From: Paulinella micropora
Lineage: Eukaryota > Cercozoa > Imbricatea > Euglyphida
DNA length: 64,000 bases
Assembly (NCBI GenBank): GCA_009731375.1
Contig: BJOX01000324.1
Span: forward strand, 94,110-158,109
Reading direction: 5' to 3'
Shown here: positions 13,594 through 22,202 of the stretch, one piece after another
Position numbering within the stretch: the first letter of the stretch is position 1
How the letters are laid out: the number at the start of each line of letters is the position of its first letter
Program-made: the position numbers and the translations under genes
The notes under the pieces: generated by a model
What the model was told of the DNA's origin: nothing
Seen by the model: the letters and a program-made list of their open reading frames with translations, nothing else
Database searches by the model: none

Positions 13594-14055
13594 ATGACTG
13601 ACTTGACCACCAAACAGGACTACTTAAATGAAATTGAAAAATGGAACCTTGACAGCGAAATAAAAAAGCCAACAATTAAATGGACTAAACCTGACATTGT
13701 TTCTTTCTATGAACAATACAAGCCGAGGGACGACAACGTGAAAGTAGTTATTCCATTGGAAAACGTGTTGGTTGAAGAGCCAAGCACACCATTTACGGCG
13801 ACTGATTTAAAAGAGAATGGAATTACCAAATAAAGGCGAATGTTGGTGAAGAGATAGCAAAGAAAGAAGACCAGCAAAATGAAACTGTTATTTTTTTTTT
13901 CAATATGGTAAGTATAAAAAAATGAAAATTGAAGATGTTGCTAAGATTGATAAACCATACCTTGAATATTTAATTCAACAACCTTATTTTAATAATAAAG
14001 ATGCGGTAAAAAATATCTGTGATATTTTATTCACCCGCTACGCGTTTTCATAAAA
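13594..14055 (+). pseudogene. Second ExoX-C-like gene, frameshifted
   Basis: Reads MTDLTTKQDYLNEIEKW from 13594 to a premature stop at 13833. A one-base loss near 13830 shifts the frame. The rest continues in another frame to GKYKKMKIEDV and KPYLEYLIQQPYF near 13915-13990, the same ExoX-C-like pattern as the preceding gene. Polinton 2 has a homologue on the minus strand at 63721-64000. The two adjacent paralogous domains suggest an old tandem duplication. Function unknown beyond the domain. Confidence 0.65.
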
Positions 14056-14059
14056 CATC
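14021..14059 (+). terminator. Bracketing hairpin, 3' of the second ExoX-like gene
   Basis: GATATTTTAT pairs with ATAAAACATC. The spacer to the next hairpin (14060-14096) is T-rich. It sits at a convergent gene junction, facing the hairpin at 14097. Confidence 0.65.
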
Positions 14060-14096
14060 GTTTTTTTCCTTCTTTTTTTTTCATTTTACATTTCAC

Positions 14097-14131
14097 GATG
14101 TTTGTTGAAGACGTAGTCTGAAACAAATATC
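14097..14131 (-). terminator. Bracketing hairpin, 3' of the surface protein gene
   Basis: GATGTTTGTT pairs with AACAAATATC, with inner AGAC/GTCT. The TAG stop of the minus-strand gene overlaps the coding-facing end. The same 35-base sequence recurs at 17879-17913. Confidence 0.7.
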
Positions 14132-15329
14132 TATTGGTCTTCAATAAAATTAGTGATAACATTAACATTTGAACCATTATTGGCAGTTCCAACGGATTTC
14201 TGTGTAAAAGTCAATACATCACTAGGAGTCAATATATCATAATTTCTAAGATTCATTTGTTGAGTCGATTGAGAATTTACGTAAAGTTTAAAAATTTGTT
14301 GTTCCGTTGTTAACGGCGCTTGACTTTGTATCAGTATCTACAATTGAATACTTAGAATCAACATCTGCAAAACCTGCGCCAGTTAGTGTCCCATTCAATA
14401 TCATTCTTACTACACACGACTTACTATCTTCATTTGTAATACTTATCAAAGTTGGATAAACATTTGAATAATTTGTTAAATTAGCACCGCCCGGATCAAA
14501 TACCGCTTTGTTGCTTATACTAATAATAGGACTTTCAGTGGTGTTTGCTGCTTTACTTCCTTCCACTTCGTTTGTTATACTTGTGTTTATCGTATTCGTT
14601 CCCTCAATAAATAAACTGACACTCGCTGTTTTAAGAGTTTGTATTCCAGTCGCTGCATCATTTCTCATTACTGCTGTAAAAGGTATTAGCATTCGCATAG
14701 TCAATCATATGAACTATTGAAATAATCCTGTTATGGGATTTTTTATATAAAACTTAATAGCACCAAACCCAAGATATTGGAATTGAATTTGAAATACATT
14801 TCCTTTGCTCCAGTCTAAGTTTGGCATAGCAGAAGTTCCATCGCACGGGTAGTCCCAGTCTTCTTGGTCAATATAATCTACTGCACCTCCTTTACAATGC
14901 GCAATATTCATTCCTGCTCTATTTTTGTAGAAATAAAATCCATCAACGAGTTCATTTCCTATTCCAATATATGAATAGTAATCTTTTGTATCATCCGTTG
15001 TCCATATAGCAGTAAAGCGAGCGAGGACACCTGTTCCAGTTCTTTATTTTATTCTCCTTTTACTTACCAGTCTAGCATCTGCCGTAGCATCAGCAGTTGT
15101 TTTTATTCAAAAATGACACAGACGATTTTGTTTCTGTTTCTGTCCATATCCTAGTATTAATGGTATATGGAAAGATTTTTTGTAAAACTGGTGTTAAGTG
15201 ACCTACTACTGCTTCGCCAAAAGCGGTTTTTGAATTATTTGTTTCAATATCACCATCATATCCTACCCTGACGTTTATAAATTCTCCGTCCGGATTTTCT
15301 GCGATTAAGTTTCTCTGGTGAGTTTTCAT
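14131..15329 (-). pseudogene. Putative virion surface/vertex protein, broken
   Basis: Homologue of 61865-63131 in Polinton 2. From the start at 15329 it reads MKTHQRNLIAENPDGEF, then breaks near 15090 and again near 14700-14900. Recognisable blocks are WSKGNVFQIQFQYLGFGAIKF, TGLFQ and a Ser/Thr/Asn-rich beta-type C-terminal part ending ITNFIEDQ at 14131. I do not recognise a named family with certainty. Length (~400 residues), beta-rich character and position after the major capsid gene suggest a capsid surface or spike component. That role is inferred. Confidence 0.6.
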
Positions 15330-15451
15330 TGTTTGTTTATATAAAAAATCGCTCGCGATTTTGCTATATAACACAAATTTTCAATTTGTTTGTATATAAA
15401 CAAAAAAATAAATCTAATTTTTTTTAAATTTTTTGTTTTGGCTGATTGTGT

Positions 15452-16895
15452 TTATGAAATGGAAATTATATTTGACTTAACCTGAACCTCCCGCTGAGTG
15501 ATTGCTACACTTACATGCTGATGAGCATTATTCTGTGTAGCGCTAATGAACTCCCATCGTCTCTCATTGGAATGGTCAAGCCCACTAACTTCATTTTGGT
15601 CTTTGCTCCACAGCGGGCGGGTATTATCCCAAGTATCAACCCAGAACCAGTTGTATTGATACACATTTGAATTCATCAAAACAGAACTTTCAAGCTTAGG
15701 TTTCAAGCACATATAATCTTCAAAACTAGCGGGATATATTTCAAAATCTTGAAGTCGTGCCCCGTCAAGTGTGGTGTGAAAACTGATAGTCTTAGCGGTT
15801 GCTCTGTTATCAATATCATAAGCGGTATTCTTGTTTTCGGTGTTGTGAAAGAGTGTGTGATAAATTTTCGTCAACCTTTTACCATGCCCCCTATCAAAGC
15901 GGAGAATAATGCTTTGTGTAGTGAATTGAGCAATGGAATTTGATGCACATAAGGATAATCAATATTAAAACTCATACCTTCAGCACTCGCCACCTTTTGT
16001 TGAATTGATTGAATGACATCGGGATTAGTCTCTACAGCAAGGAACAAGTTAAGATTAGAAACACTTACATTACCAGCAGCAGCAACAAGCACTCCTCCAC
16101 CCGTTGAAAAAAGCATCGTTATTATAACAATAAATTTTAGGGGTCTGTTGCCATACAATCCTCATATTCAAAATCTCAGTTTTATCAAGGGCGAAAATGA
16201 TATTGTAAAGCATACCGAAATTAATCTTAACAGCAATAGAAGGCTCAGCAGAAGTAGCAGCACCACCCGAGAAATACTTAGCCTCATTATATTCAACATT
16301 AAGAAGGCTATAGGTTCGAGCAGTGCTATCAGCGAGAGCGATATCATCGTGGCGACGAGTATTTACACTAGACACTTTGTAGTATGTTTGAATAGCATCC
16401 CTAGCAGTATCCTAGGCTTCTGCAGCATCAATCGCTCGCCTTTCTGCTCTACTACCGACAGCAATCTTTCCAGCATTACACTTTTGAAGCATACATCCCG
16501 CACCACTTCCATTATCGTGGTTTTCAAGTGTCAGAAAGTCCTTCATAGAAGTTTCAGCCTTCCAAATAATCTTTGTAAAATTACCAACTTCATTTACATC
16601 ACACAGATAAACACCGCTACGGGTTTGAAGTTGAATTTGTTTAATAGGAGCCAGACAATCCATATAGCATTTGTTATAGTTCGCTGCAATTGCTGGTGGT
16701 GCACAAGTAAAACTCAAGACAGCGAGCTAAGTTAAATGGCCTGCTGATAAGGTCAAAGTTGCTTTCTTGTCCTCCTGCGGTAGTAACAGTAATATTTCCC
16801 GCACCTTCTCGCGGAGTTAGTTTATTCAAACGATACGAAGCACTGATGTAGTCAGTTCTAGAAAAGTCTAGTTCGCCTCCGTGTTGTGTGGGCAT
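15452..16895 (-). pseudogene. Major capsid protein (double jelly-roll type), frameshifted
   Basis: Starts MPTQHGGELDFSRTDY at 16895 and ends VKSNIISIS at 15452, about 480 residues if intact. Position and size fit the Polinton major capsid protein, and the sequence parallels 60301-61765. Frame breaks occur near 16725, 16430 (stop after AIDAAEA), 16070-16160 and 15871. The TEILNMRIVWQQTPKI block and the C-terminal NWFWVDTWDNTRPLW block are shared with the other copy. The middle (about residues 155-200) is very different between the two copies, as expected of a surface loop. The assignment rests on gene order and conserved length; no structure was computed. Confidence 0.75.
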
Positions 16896-16986
16896 TTTGT
16901 GCTTAGGTTTTTTGAAGTAGAGTAAAATTAACTAATTCACCAGAATATATTTATAGAAAAAATAATGAATCAAAAATAATTATCTA

Positions 16987-17764
16987 AATGTTAACAAATT
17001 GAAAAATGATGTAAATAAATTAAAATAATTAGTCTCTCTGTAAATCAACAATGCCATAACGACTCCCAAACCATTAAGATTTATAGCCTATATACATTAT
17101 TTGAACTGGCGGATAATTTCTTACCATACTCAGACCCACTTCCGTCGTATATAACGGCACCAAATGGAATTTCGTTGGCAGTGTATATTTCTTGTAGCAC
17201 GTGATTATCTCCTTCCCCCACTAAGTCTGATTGAAGATACAGAGTTTTTTTACCAGTTAGAATAATTACATTTGGCGATTTGATAAAATCATTAGCGAAG
17301 AAATATGTTGAATTTCTATCAAGCCCCATAACCTCGTGAATACGGGTATCACCATCAAATATAAACCGCGGTTGAATTCCTTTATTCTCTGACACACTGA
17401 ATGTCAATTTTCCATCTTCTGGTTCTATGTTGGTATTGTTGCTTGAGACAACATAAATATAATTATTTGGGCTGTCTGCCGTCAATATCTCAGATAGTTT
17501 ATTTTTTAGATTGTTCATTGTGTAGTTTCCCTCAGGTATCGTAATTAAAGCCTCATATCCGTCTTCGCTAAGTGTAAAGGTATTATATGGTGAGGCCACC
17601 GAATAATATGACTTCGGAATGTAAATGTGTAATATTTTGCAGTGTGTGGGATTGTCTAGCCCCTTCATATTGACTTCGTGTGTAAAGTCGCTGTCTGTGC
17701 CAGTTATCCTATTTTTACTATTTATGTAGTAAATACTACTTGACCTACCCCCTTTGTAGTTCAT
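16987..17764 (-). pseudogene. Minor capsid protein (penton-like), C-terminus damaged
   Basis: Starts MNYKGGRSSSIYYINSKNR at 17764. The N-terminus YYINSKNRITGTDSDFTHEV and the following ITIPEGNYT segment fit the penton-type minor capsid proteins of polinton-like viruses and virophages. The frame closes early at 17081. Compared with Polinton 2 (from 59265), about 28 bases are missing just before that stop; the original C-terminus, ending YRETNYFNLF..., is still readable to 16987. This copy also lacks the GC-rich palindromic insert present in Polinton 2. It lies between the protease and major capsid genes. Confidence 0.72.
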
Positions 17765-17765
17765 T

Positions 17766-17819
17766 GATATTTTAGAATTGCGATTCATGCTGTCGCACTC
17801 TCTCTTATTCTAAAACATC
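17766..17819 (-). promoter_or_regulatory. Bracketing hairpin, 5' of the penton gene
   Basis: GATATTTTAGAAT pairs with ATTCTAAAACATC and TGCG with CGCA. On the minus strand it ends one base before the penton ATG. Same stem class as 13540, 25680 and 60242. Confidence 0.7.
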
Positions 17820-17878
17820 GTTTTTTCTTTTTCAAAAAAATTAATGCTTATTGTAATCCTTAAAAGTGCGTAGCCCCC

Positions 17879-17913
17879 GATGTTTGTTGAAGACGTAGTC
17901 TGAAACAAATATC
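17879..17913 (-). terminator. Bracketing hairpin, 3' of the protease gene
   Basis: Sequence identical to 14097-14131. On the minus strand the protease stop TGA overlaps its GATATTT end. Confidence 0.7.
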
Positions 17914-18385
17914 AAATAAAGGTGTCAAAACCATACCCATTCTGTGATTTTAATTTTTCTGCGTCTTCTTCTTTTAAGTCTGTGAAACCCGAACTAAACT
18001 TAAACCTGTTTCCTTTCGCCCGCTCCATTAAAGACCTCATACTATGCCAACCGCACGTGTCTGAGGTGTTGATTGTTGTTTTACTTGATTAACCTTCATT
18101 AACAAATAACTATCGGGATGGCTTTTATCTATTAGCCGTTTCATTTGTTGTTGAAAGTCTTCTGTTGGCTCGTAAAGTGATAATGGGTCATAGACTTCAA
18201 CACTCCTGTCTTTATCTAGACTTATCCATACGGCGATCCAATGAGACCCTGCTTGCTTGTGATTGTCAAATTCATAATAAATCCGTATCGCTTTCTGCTT
18301 CCTGGCTTCAACTTGTAGATTTCATCACTTGCTATCGCTCCGAGATACCATATTTTTTCATTATATCATCTATTTCATTAGTCAT
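17912..18385 (-). pseudogene. Adenain-like cysteine protease, frameshifted
   Basis: Counterpart of the intact protease at 58714-59193. The start MTNEIDDIMKKYG is at 18385, followed at once by a 4-base loss that shifts the frame. The later blocks NHKQAGSHWIAV (catalytic His) and VEVYDPLS are readable in another frame, as is the Cys block near 18045 after a second break. All catalytic positions survive, but the protein cannot be made in one piece. Confidence 0.8.
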
Positions 18386-18760
18386 TAGTCCCCGCCCCTC
18401 TCACTCTTGCTGTCCAAAGGACGCATCACCAACTTCGTTGGCGTGCTGTGGCTCGGGCTGTTGCTCTGGTTGCGAGGGGACAAGCCCCTCCAAATCGCTT
18501 TGCTCTTGCTGACCGAGGTCGCATGCTGACCGAAGGTCGCATCTTCAATTACGTTGGAGTCTTCAACTTCGTTGGAGTCTGGCTGTGGTTGCTCTGGCTC
18601 CTCTGGCTGTGGTTGCTCTGGTTGCACAGGCTCTGGTTGCGGTTGCTGTAGCCTAAGGGGATACTCGTCAATATTTAAATATGTTGAAACTTGTTTATCT
18701 AAATTTTGGATCGGATGTCATTTTGTTTGTTAGAGTATTTACAAAATCATTTTTGTTCAT
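18385..18760 (-). pseudogene. Gln/Pro/Glu-rich repeat protein, broken; homologue of 58421-58627
   Basis: Begins MNKNDFVNTLTNKMT at 18760, matching the start of the 68-residue Polinton 2 protein, then breaks near 18695. The rest is a GC-richer segment whose best frame reads EQPQPEEPEQPQPDSNEVED. It contains short perfect palindromes such as CCAACTTCGTTGG (18429-18441) and near copies at about 18544 and 18562. The expansion is absent from Polinton 2. Function unknown. Confidence 0.5.
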
Positions 18761-19256
18761 TGTGTGTTTCCAATCTTTGCGGGCTAAGTATTTTTTTTTT
18801 CGCTATTGAAAAAACTTTTGCTATCATTTCGTCCAATGTATGGTGTAATTTCCTACCCACCCCTCCTTGGTTTCCCATATACTCATCATACTTAGCATAA
18901 TCTGCTATTTTCTTTTTTATTTGTTTCTCATCGGTTCCTACATTAATATTAAACCTTTTTACCATCTCTATAATCCATTTGCTATTTTCTCTATGTTTCA
19001 ATTTTGTATGTCCGTCCATTTCAAGTTTCCTTTTTAAAGCTCGTGATAAATCAACGATTTTTATTTCTGGTAAATACTTTTTTGAAAAGGCTTCGTTCAT
19101 TTTTTGCTTAAATTGTAAATTTTTAACATCATTTTCCGTTGCTTCCCCCTTTTTTTCTGCTTGTGCTAGTGCTTTCCTCATATCGGTCAGTTTTACATTT
19201 TTCTGTTGCAATAATTTAATACCATCTACTGTTTTTTGTATCATACTATTAGTCAT
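18747..19256 (-). CDS. Conserved Polinton coiled-coil protein, intact here
   Basis: 169 residues, Lys/Glu-rich and probably helical (DMRKALAQAEKKGEATENDV, then IKKKIADYAKYDEYMGNQG). The homologue at 57914-58407 in Polinton 2 is split by a frameshift near 58165. It overlaps the downstream gene start by 14 bases and the upstream gene end by 4 bases, so these genes form a tight minus-strand cluster. I do not recognise a family. Position between structural genes suggests a virion or scaffold role (inference). Confidence 0.6.
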   Translation of the reverse strand: MTNSMIQKTVDGIKLLQQKNVKLTDMRKALAQAEKKGEATENDVKNLQFKQKMNEAFSKKYLPEIKIVDLSRALKRKLEMDGHTKLKHRENSKWIIEMVKRFNINVGTDEKQIKKKIADYAKYDEYMGNQGGVGRKLHHTLDEMIAKVFSIAKKKILSPQRLETHNEQK

Positions 19257-19939
19257 TTTTTTAATCTTTCGTCAGTAAAATAAGCAGATTTCAAAAGTTT
19301 TATGTTTTCATCTAGTTCAGGGTCTTCTGCAGGAGGGGATTTTGGAAGTGGTGGTGCAGGAGGTGGGGCTCCAAGTGGTTGTGCTTGTATAAACTGCGGT
19401 TGATATTGCGGATGTGGTAATAGTAATAATTTTTGTTTTCTATCGTGTTCAAACTTTACATCTTTTATAAGTTTTTGCTCCTTCTTTATTTCTCTTTTCA
19501 TTTCGTCTTGTCTTTCCTTCATTTCGGCATCCTCCTTCCTCTCTCTTCTTTTCTTTTCTTCTTCTTTCTCTTCAATGTCTTTCATTTCTTTTATTTCCAA
19601 CCTTTTCTTTTCTTCTTCTATCCTCGTCATGTATTAACTCATATTTCTTTTGTAAGTTGCTTTGTATCTGGTTTCTGTTCTCGTGTTCAAGACAATTGAA
19701 ATCAGATTTGATTATTTTTTCTCTTGGTTTGCGACTAACCCTTTGCGACTTCGGTTTACCAATATATTTTAAAAACAACTTAACGATTTGAAGTGTGCTC
19801 ATATCATTTGTTTTCTTACCGAAATTAACATAATATTTTTTACCCTTCTGGATAATGTAAGGTCTCCCACTCTTATTTCTATACACTCGTGGGGGTCTTA
19901 CCTTAGGTTTCCTTGTTTTTTTTTTGTTTTAGCAACCAT
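19253..19939 (-). pseudogene. Coiled-coil/Pro-rich conserved protein, frameshifted
   Basis: Homologue of the 243-residue gene at 57138-57869. Starts MVAKTKKKQGN at 19939, shifts frame in a poly-A run, continues RVYRNKSGRPYIIQKGKKYY and GKKTNDMSTLQIVKLF, shifts again near 19620, then runs through a Lys/Glu coiled coil and a Pro-rich tail (PLGAPPPAPPLPKSP) to 19253. TTTATATACAATGG at the start is a likely late promoter. Function unknown. Confidence 0.6.
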
Positions 19940-20005
19940 TGTATATAAACAAAAAAAATATTTCTAATATCTTTAGAATTTGAAACATAAGTCCCTCACA
20001 AATAT

Positions 20006-20314
20006 TTAGCGAAACTTTACCGCACCTCCTCGTTGCTTACCATATCCGAGTTTTGATGCTGTAGCACTAACACTACCTGCGTAAGGCACCCAATGCTACT
20101 CAATGCCCCCGCAGTTCTAGAGATTACCTTATTATCGCGAAGGAATTTATTAACAGCCAAGGCCGTTTTCCGACCTTTGCCCAGTTAATCTTTCCTCCCT
20201 TTGTCCACATCCCTTCTTCTTAGTTTTCTTTTTTCCTCCCTTCTGTGGCATTGATGGATTGTATCCGATGTTATATCCTGATGGTTGTGAAATTATCACT
20301 GGTGATACTGGCAT
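20006..20314 (-). pseudogene. Small basic core protein, frameshifted
   Basis: Starts MPVSPVIISQPSGYNIGYNP at 20314, continues with a Lys/Gly-rich basic stretch (MPQKGGKKKTKKKGCGQ), then breaks. Downstream, LAVNKFLRDNKVISRTAGAL is recognisable, and the ending GGAVKFR is at 20006. The length, basic N-terminus and Gly-rich end resemble the small basic virion/core proteins of polinton-like viruses (inference). Homologue at 56710-57020. Confidence 0.55.
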
Positions 20315-20371
20315 ATATTAGAAAGATTTTTAAAATCTTTCAGCAAAATAAAAAAAATAATTCTAAAAACA

Positions 20372-21193
20372 TTATTTCATGCGATAGGCAAAATCTTTTC
20401 TTAACTCATCATCAACACACTTGAGACATAAAGAAAATTAAATCTCTCCTTTGTTGCTTCGTGATACTTTTGAAGAAAATAATCAAAATCAAAAGATAAG
20501 TCTAAGTGTTTATACACGAGTTCCATTTTGTCCTGAGACTGACCCGGAAAAATTAATAAATAATCTAACTGCTTAATTGCTTCTGGCCGTAGGTCGTTCA
20601 GATACTGACTTGACATAATAACCTTACTTTTATAAGTGTCTGTTCTTTTTTAACAAATCGCTTACTGACTTATCTCTTAATCCACTTCATAAATCGTCCA
20701 AAACAAAAACAACCTCTGGCGAAATATACTTACTTGGTCTCTCTTTCTTCTCACCTCCTTCTTCCTTTTTCTTTTCCTTTCCGAAATAAAGAAATTTTGG
20801 TTTCTCTATTTCCTCTTTGTCCTGTTTTATTTCTCCTTCGCGTTGCTCGTCCTGTCTGTTCAGTTTGTCAAGTTCATAGTCTATCACATTAACACCATCT
20901 GATTTAAGAAAGGTATATATTGCCATTGGGTTTCCCCTGTTCTTAAAGTGCTTTACAATTGCTTTATAAATGTAGTCCTTGTGTCTTGTTGAAGCGATCA
21001 TGACAACACGGGTTTTTCTGTCTGTAGTCCGTTTCAGTATTTCAAAGAGTGCTGTCGATTTTCCGCTCTTCTTACGGGCGAGTAGAAATATATTGGCATA
21101 CGGCTCATTGAATAATTTATAACCCTTGGCTTTTTTGTTTCCTTCGCCTTCCTGCTTTACCAGCTTAACTTTTACATTGTTAATCTTCAGCAT
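20372..21193 (-). pseudogene. FtsK/HerA-type genome-packaging ATPase (A32-like), broken
   Basis: Reads from MLKINNVKVKLVKQEGEG at 21193 with Walker A LARKKSGKST and Walker B VFVLDDL. A TGA stop lies directly after the Walker B Leu, where Polinton 2 has a Gly codon (about 20687). A second break near 20620 shifts the frame. The C-terminal piece YLNDLRPEAIKQLDYLLIFPG is at 20401-20616. Otherwise about 85% alike with the intact copy at 55703-56524. The element could not package DNA with this gene alone. Confidence 0.9.
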
Positions 21194-21202
21194 CTTATAT
21201 TA

Positions 21203-21562
21203 TTATCCTAAGAATTCCAAACACACAACAATATGGCCGGCTGAATTTCCTGTATCAATATTTCTGCTGTCAGTTTCAAGGACTTTAAATATATATTGTC
21301 CGTCCGTCCATCCAACGACACCTAAATTATAACTAAGGTTTGAAATGTTTGCTATATTACTATCAGCGAATGTGCCGATAATTCCAATTCTGTCCATATA
21401 AAGAATTCTGGTTTTGGTTTCAGTCTGGTCGTTCGTATAATGAATAAACTTAACATTCATTTTGGTTGGTGTGAATGACATTTGAATATTTTTATTAAAT
21501 GTTTTGCTCCCCACAAATTCATTGCTTAGAAAAACAATCTTTTGGTATTTGAACTCCAACAT
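21203..21562 (-). CDS. Conserved 119-aa Polinton protein
   Basis: Intact, and close to the 118-residue product at 55283-55639 (shared QKIVFLSN, FNKNIQMSFTPTKMNVKFIH and LSYNLGVVGWTDGQY). Predominantly beta-type sequence with no signal peptide or membrane segment. It sits just upstream of the ATPase on the same strand. TATATTATATAGTATG at the start resembles the promoters of neighbouring genes. Family not recognised; a small jelly-roll or cement-type virion protein is possible but only a guess. Confidence 0.65.
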   Translation of the reverse strand: MLEFKYQKIVFLSNEFVGSKTFNKNIQMSFTPTKMNVKFIHYTNDQTETKTRILYMDRIGIIGTFADSNIANISNLSYNLGVVGWTDGQYIFKVLETDSRNIDTGNSAGHIVVCLEFLG

Positions 21563-21609
21563 ACTATATAATATACGTAGATTTTGAAAAAATCTTTGAT
21601 ATTAAAAAA

Positions 21610-21861
21610 ATGATTTTAATATTCTTGTTTGTGTGCTCTGCTATTTCGCGGACTGCCTGCGACTTTTACTCACTGGTAAGCGAAAAAAAGAATGAGAGTT
21701 GTGCTTATTGAATAAAGCATGGTATTGAAACTAAATTTAAATGTGTGTTTAAACATTTCAGTAATTGGTGTATTAGTTTTGATGAGGCAGTGCCTTTCAT
21801 CTGTGCTGGTGATAGTTCTTGGTATAAAATACATTTATACGAGTGCTCACTTCTTACTTGA
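21610..21861 (+). pseudogene. Small secreted Cys-rich protein, one internal stop
   Basis: Starts MILIFLFVCSAISRTACDFYS: a short hydrophobic signal-like peptide followed by a region with about six cysteines (FKCVFKHFSNWCISFDEA, PFICAG, HLYECS). A TGA at about 21710 replaces the Cys codon seen in the homologue at 54988-55239. It is transcribed opposite to the surrounding cluster in both elements. Secretion or a host-surface role is inferred from the signal peptide alone. Confidence 0.55.
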
Positions 21862-21896
21862 AGAAGGTGAAGGAAGGCATATGCCAATCAATAGTG

Positions 21897-22202
21897 TTAA
21901 ATTCCGACATAAGTGTTAGCAACCTCACAAGGTAAGTTCTTTTCAGATAGCCTCACGATACAAAGGGTTGTAATAGCGATAATGATACCCATTTGAAACA
22001 AGTATTTAATAAGTCGGCTGTCTGTCGGTCTGTTTTTTATACAACAACAATTCCAGTTATCTTCCAATTCGTGCTCTACTTTTTTTTCCTCAGTCTTTAG
22101 TTCTACTTCAAGAACACGAGACTTTAATTCGGGAGTTAGTTCGCCATCCATATTCATAATATGTGGAGGTCTGTGAAGTCTAGTTGTATTATTGTTTGAC
22201 AT
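21897..22202 (-). CDS. Small single-membrane-span protein, C-terminus probably lost
   Basis: 101 residues: MSNNNTTRLHRPPHIMNMDG, ELTPELKSRVLEVELKTEEK (charged helix), a Cys cluster NWNCCC, then a hydrophobic span YLFQMGIIIAITTLCIVRL. It overlaps the fibre stop codon by 14 bases, an arrangement shared with Polinton 2. The homologue at 53936-54291 continues with a second hydrophobic stretch and a Gly-rich tail missing here, so this copy is truncated after NTYVGI. A membrane or vesicle role is possible; no family recognised. Confidence 0.55.
   Translation of the reverse strand: MSNNNTTRLHRPPHIMNMDGELTPELKSRVLEVELKTEEKKVEHELEDNWNCCCIKNRPTDSRLIKYLFQMGIIIAITTLCIVRLSEKNLPCEVANTYVGI

Noticed and set aside
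14097-17913. Long terminal or internal direct repeat based on the identical hairpins at 14097 and 17879
   Set aside because: Identity is limited to the 35-base hairpin; flanks are unrelated.
12000-20000. CRISPR-like array from the recurring hairpins
   Set aside because: Spacing is kilobases, the units sit at gene ends, and there are no short regular spacers or cas genes.
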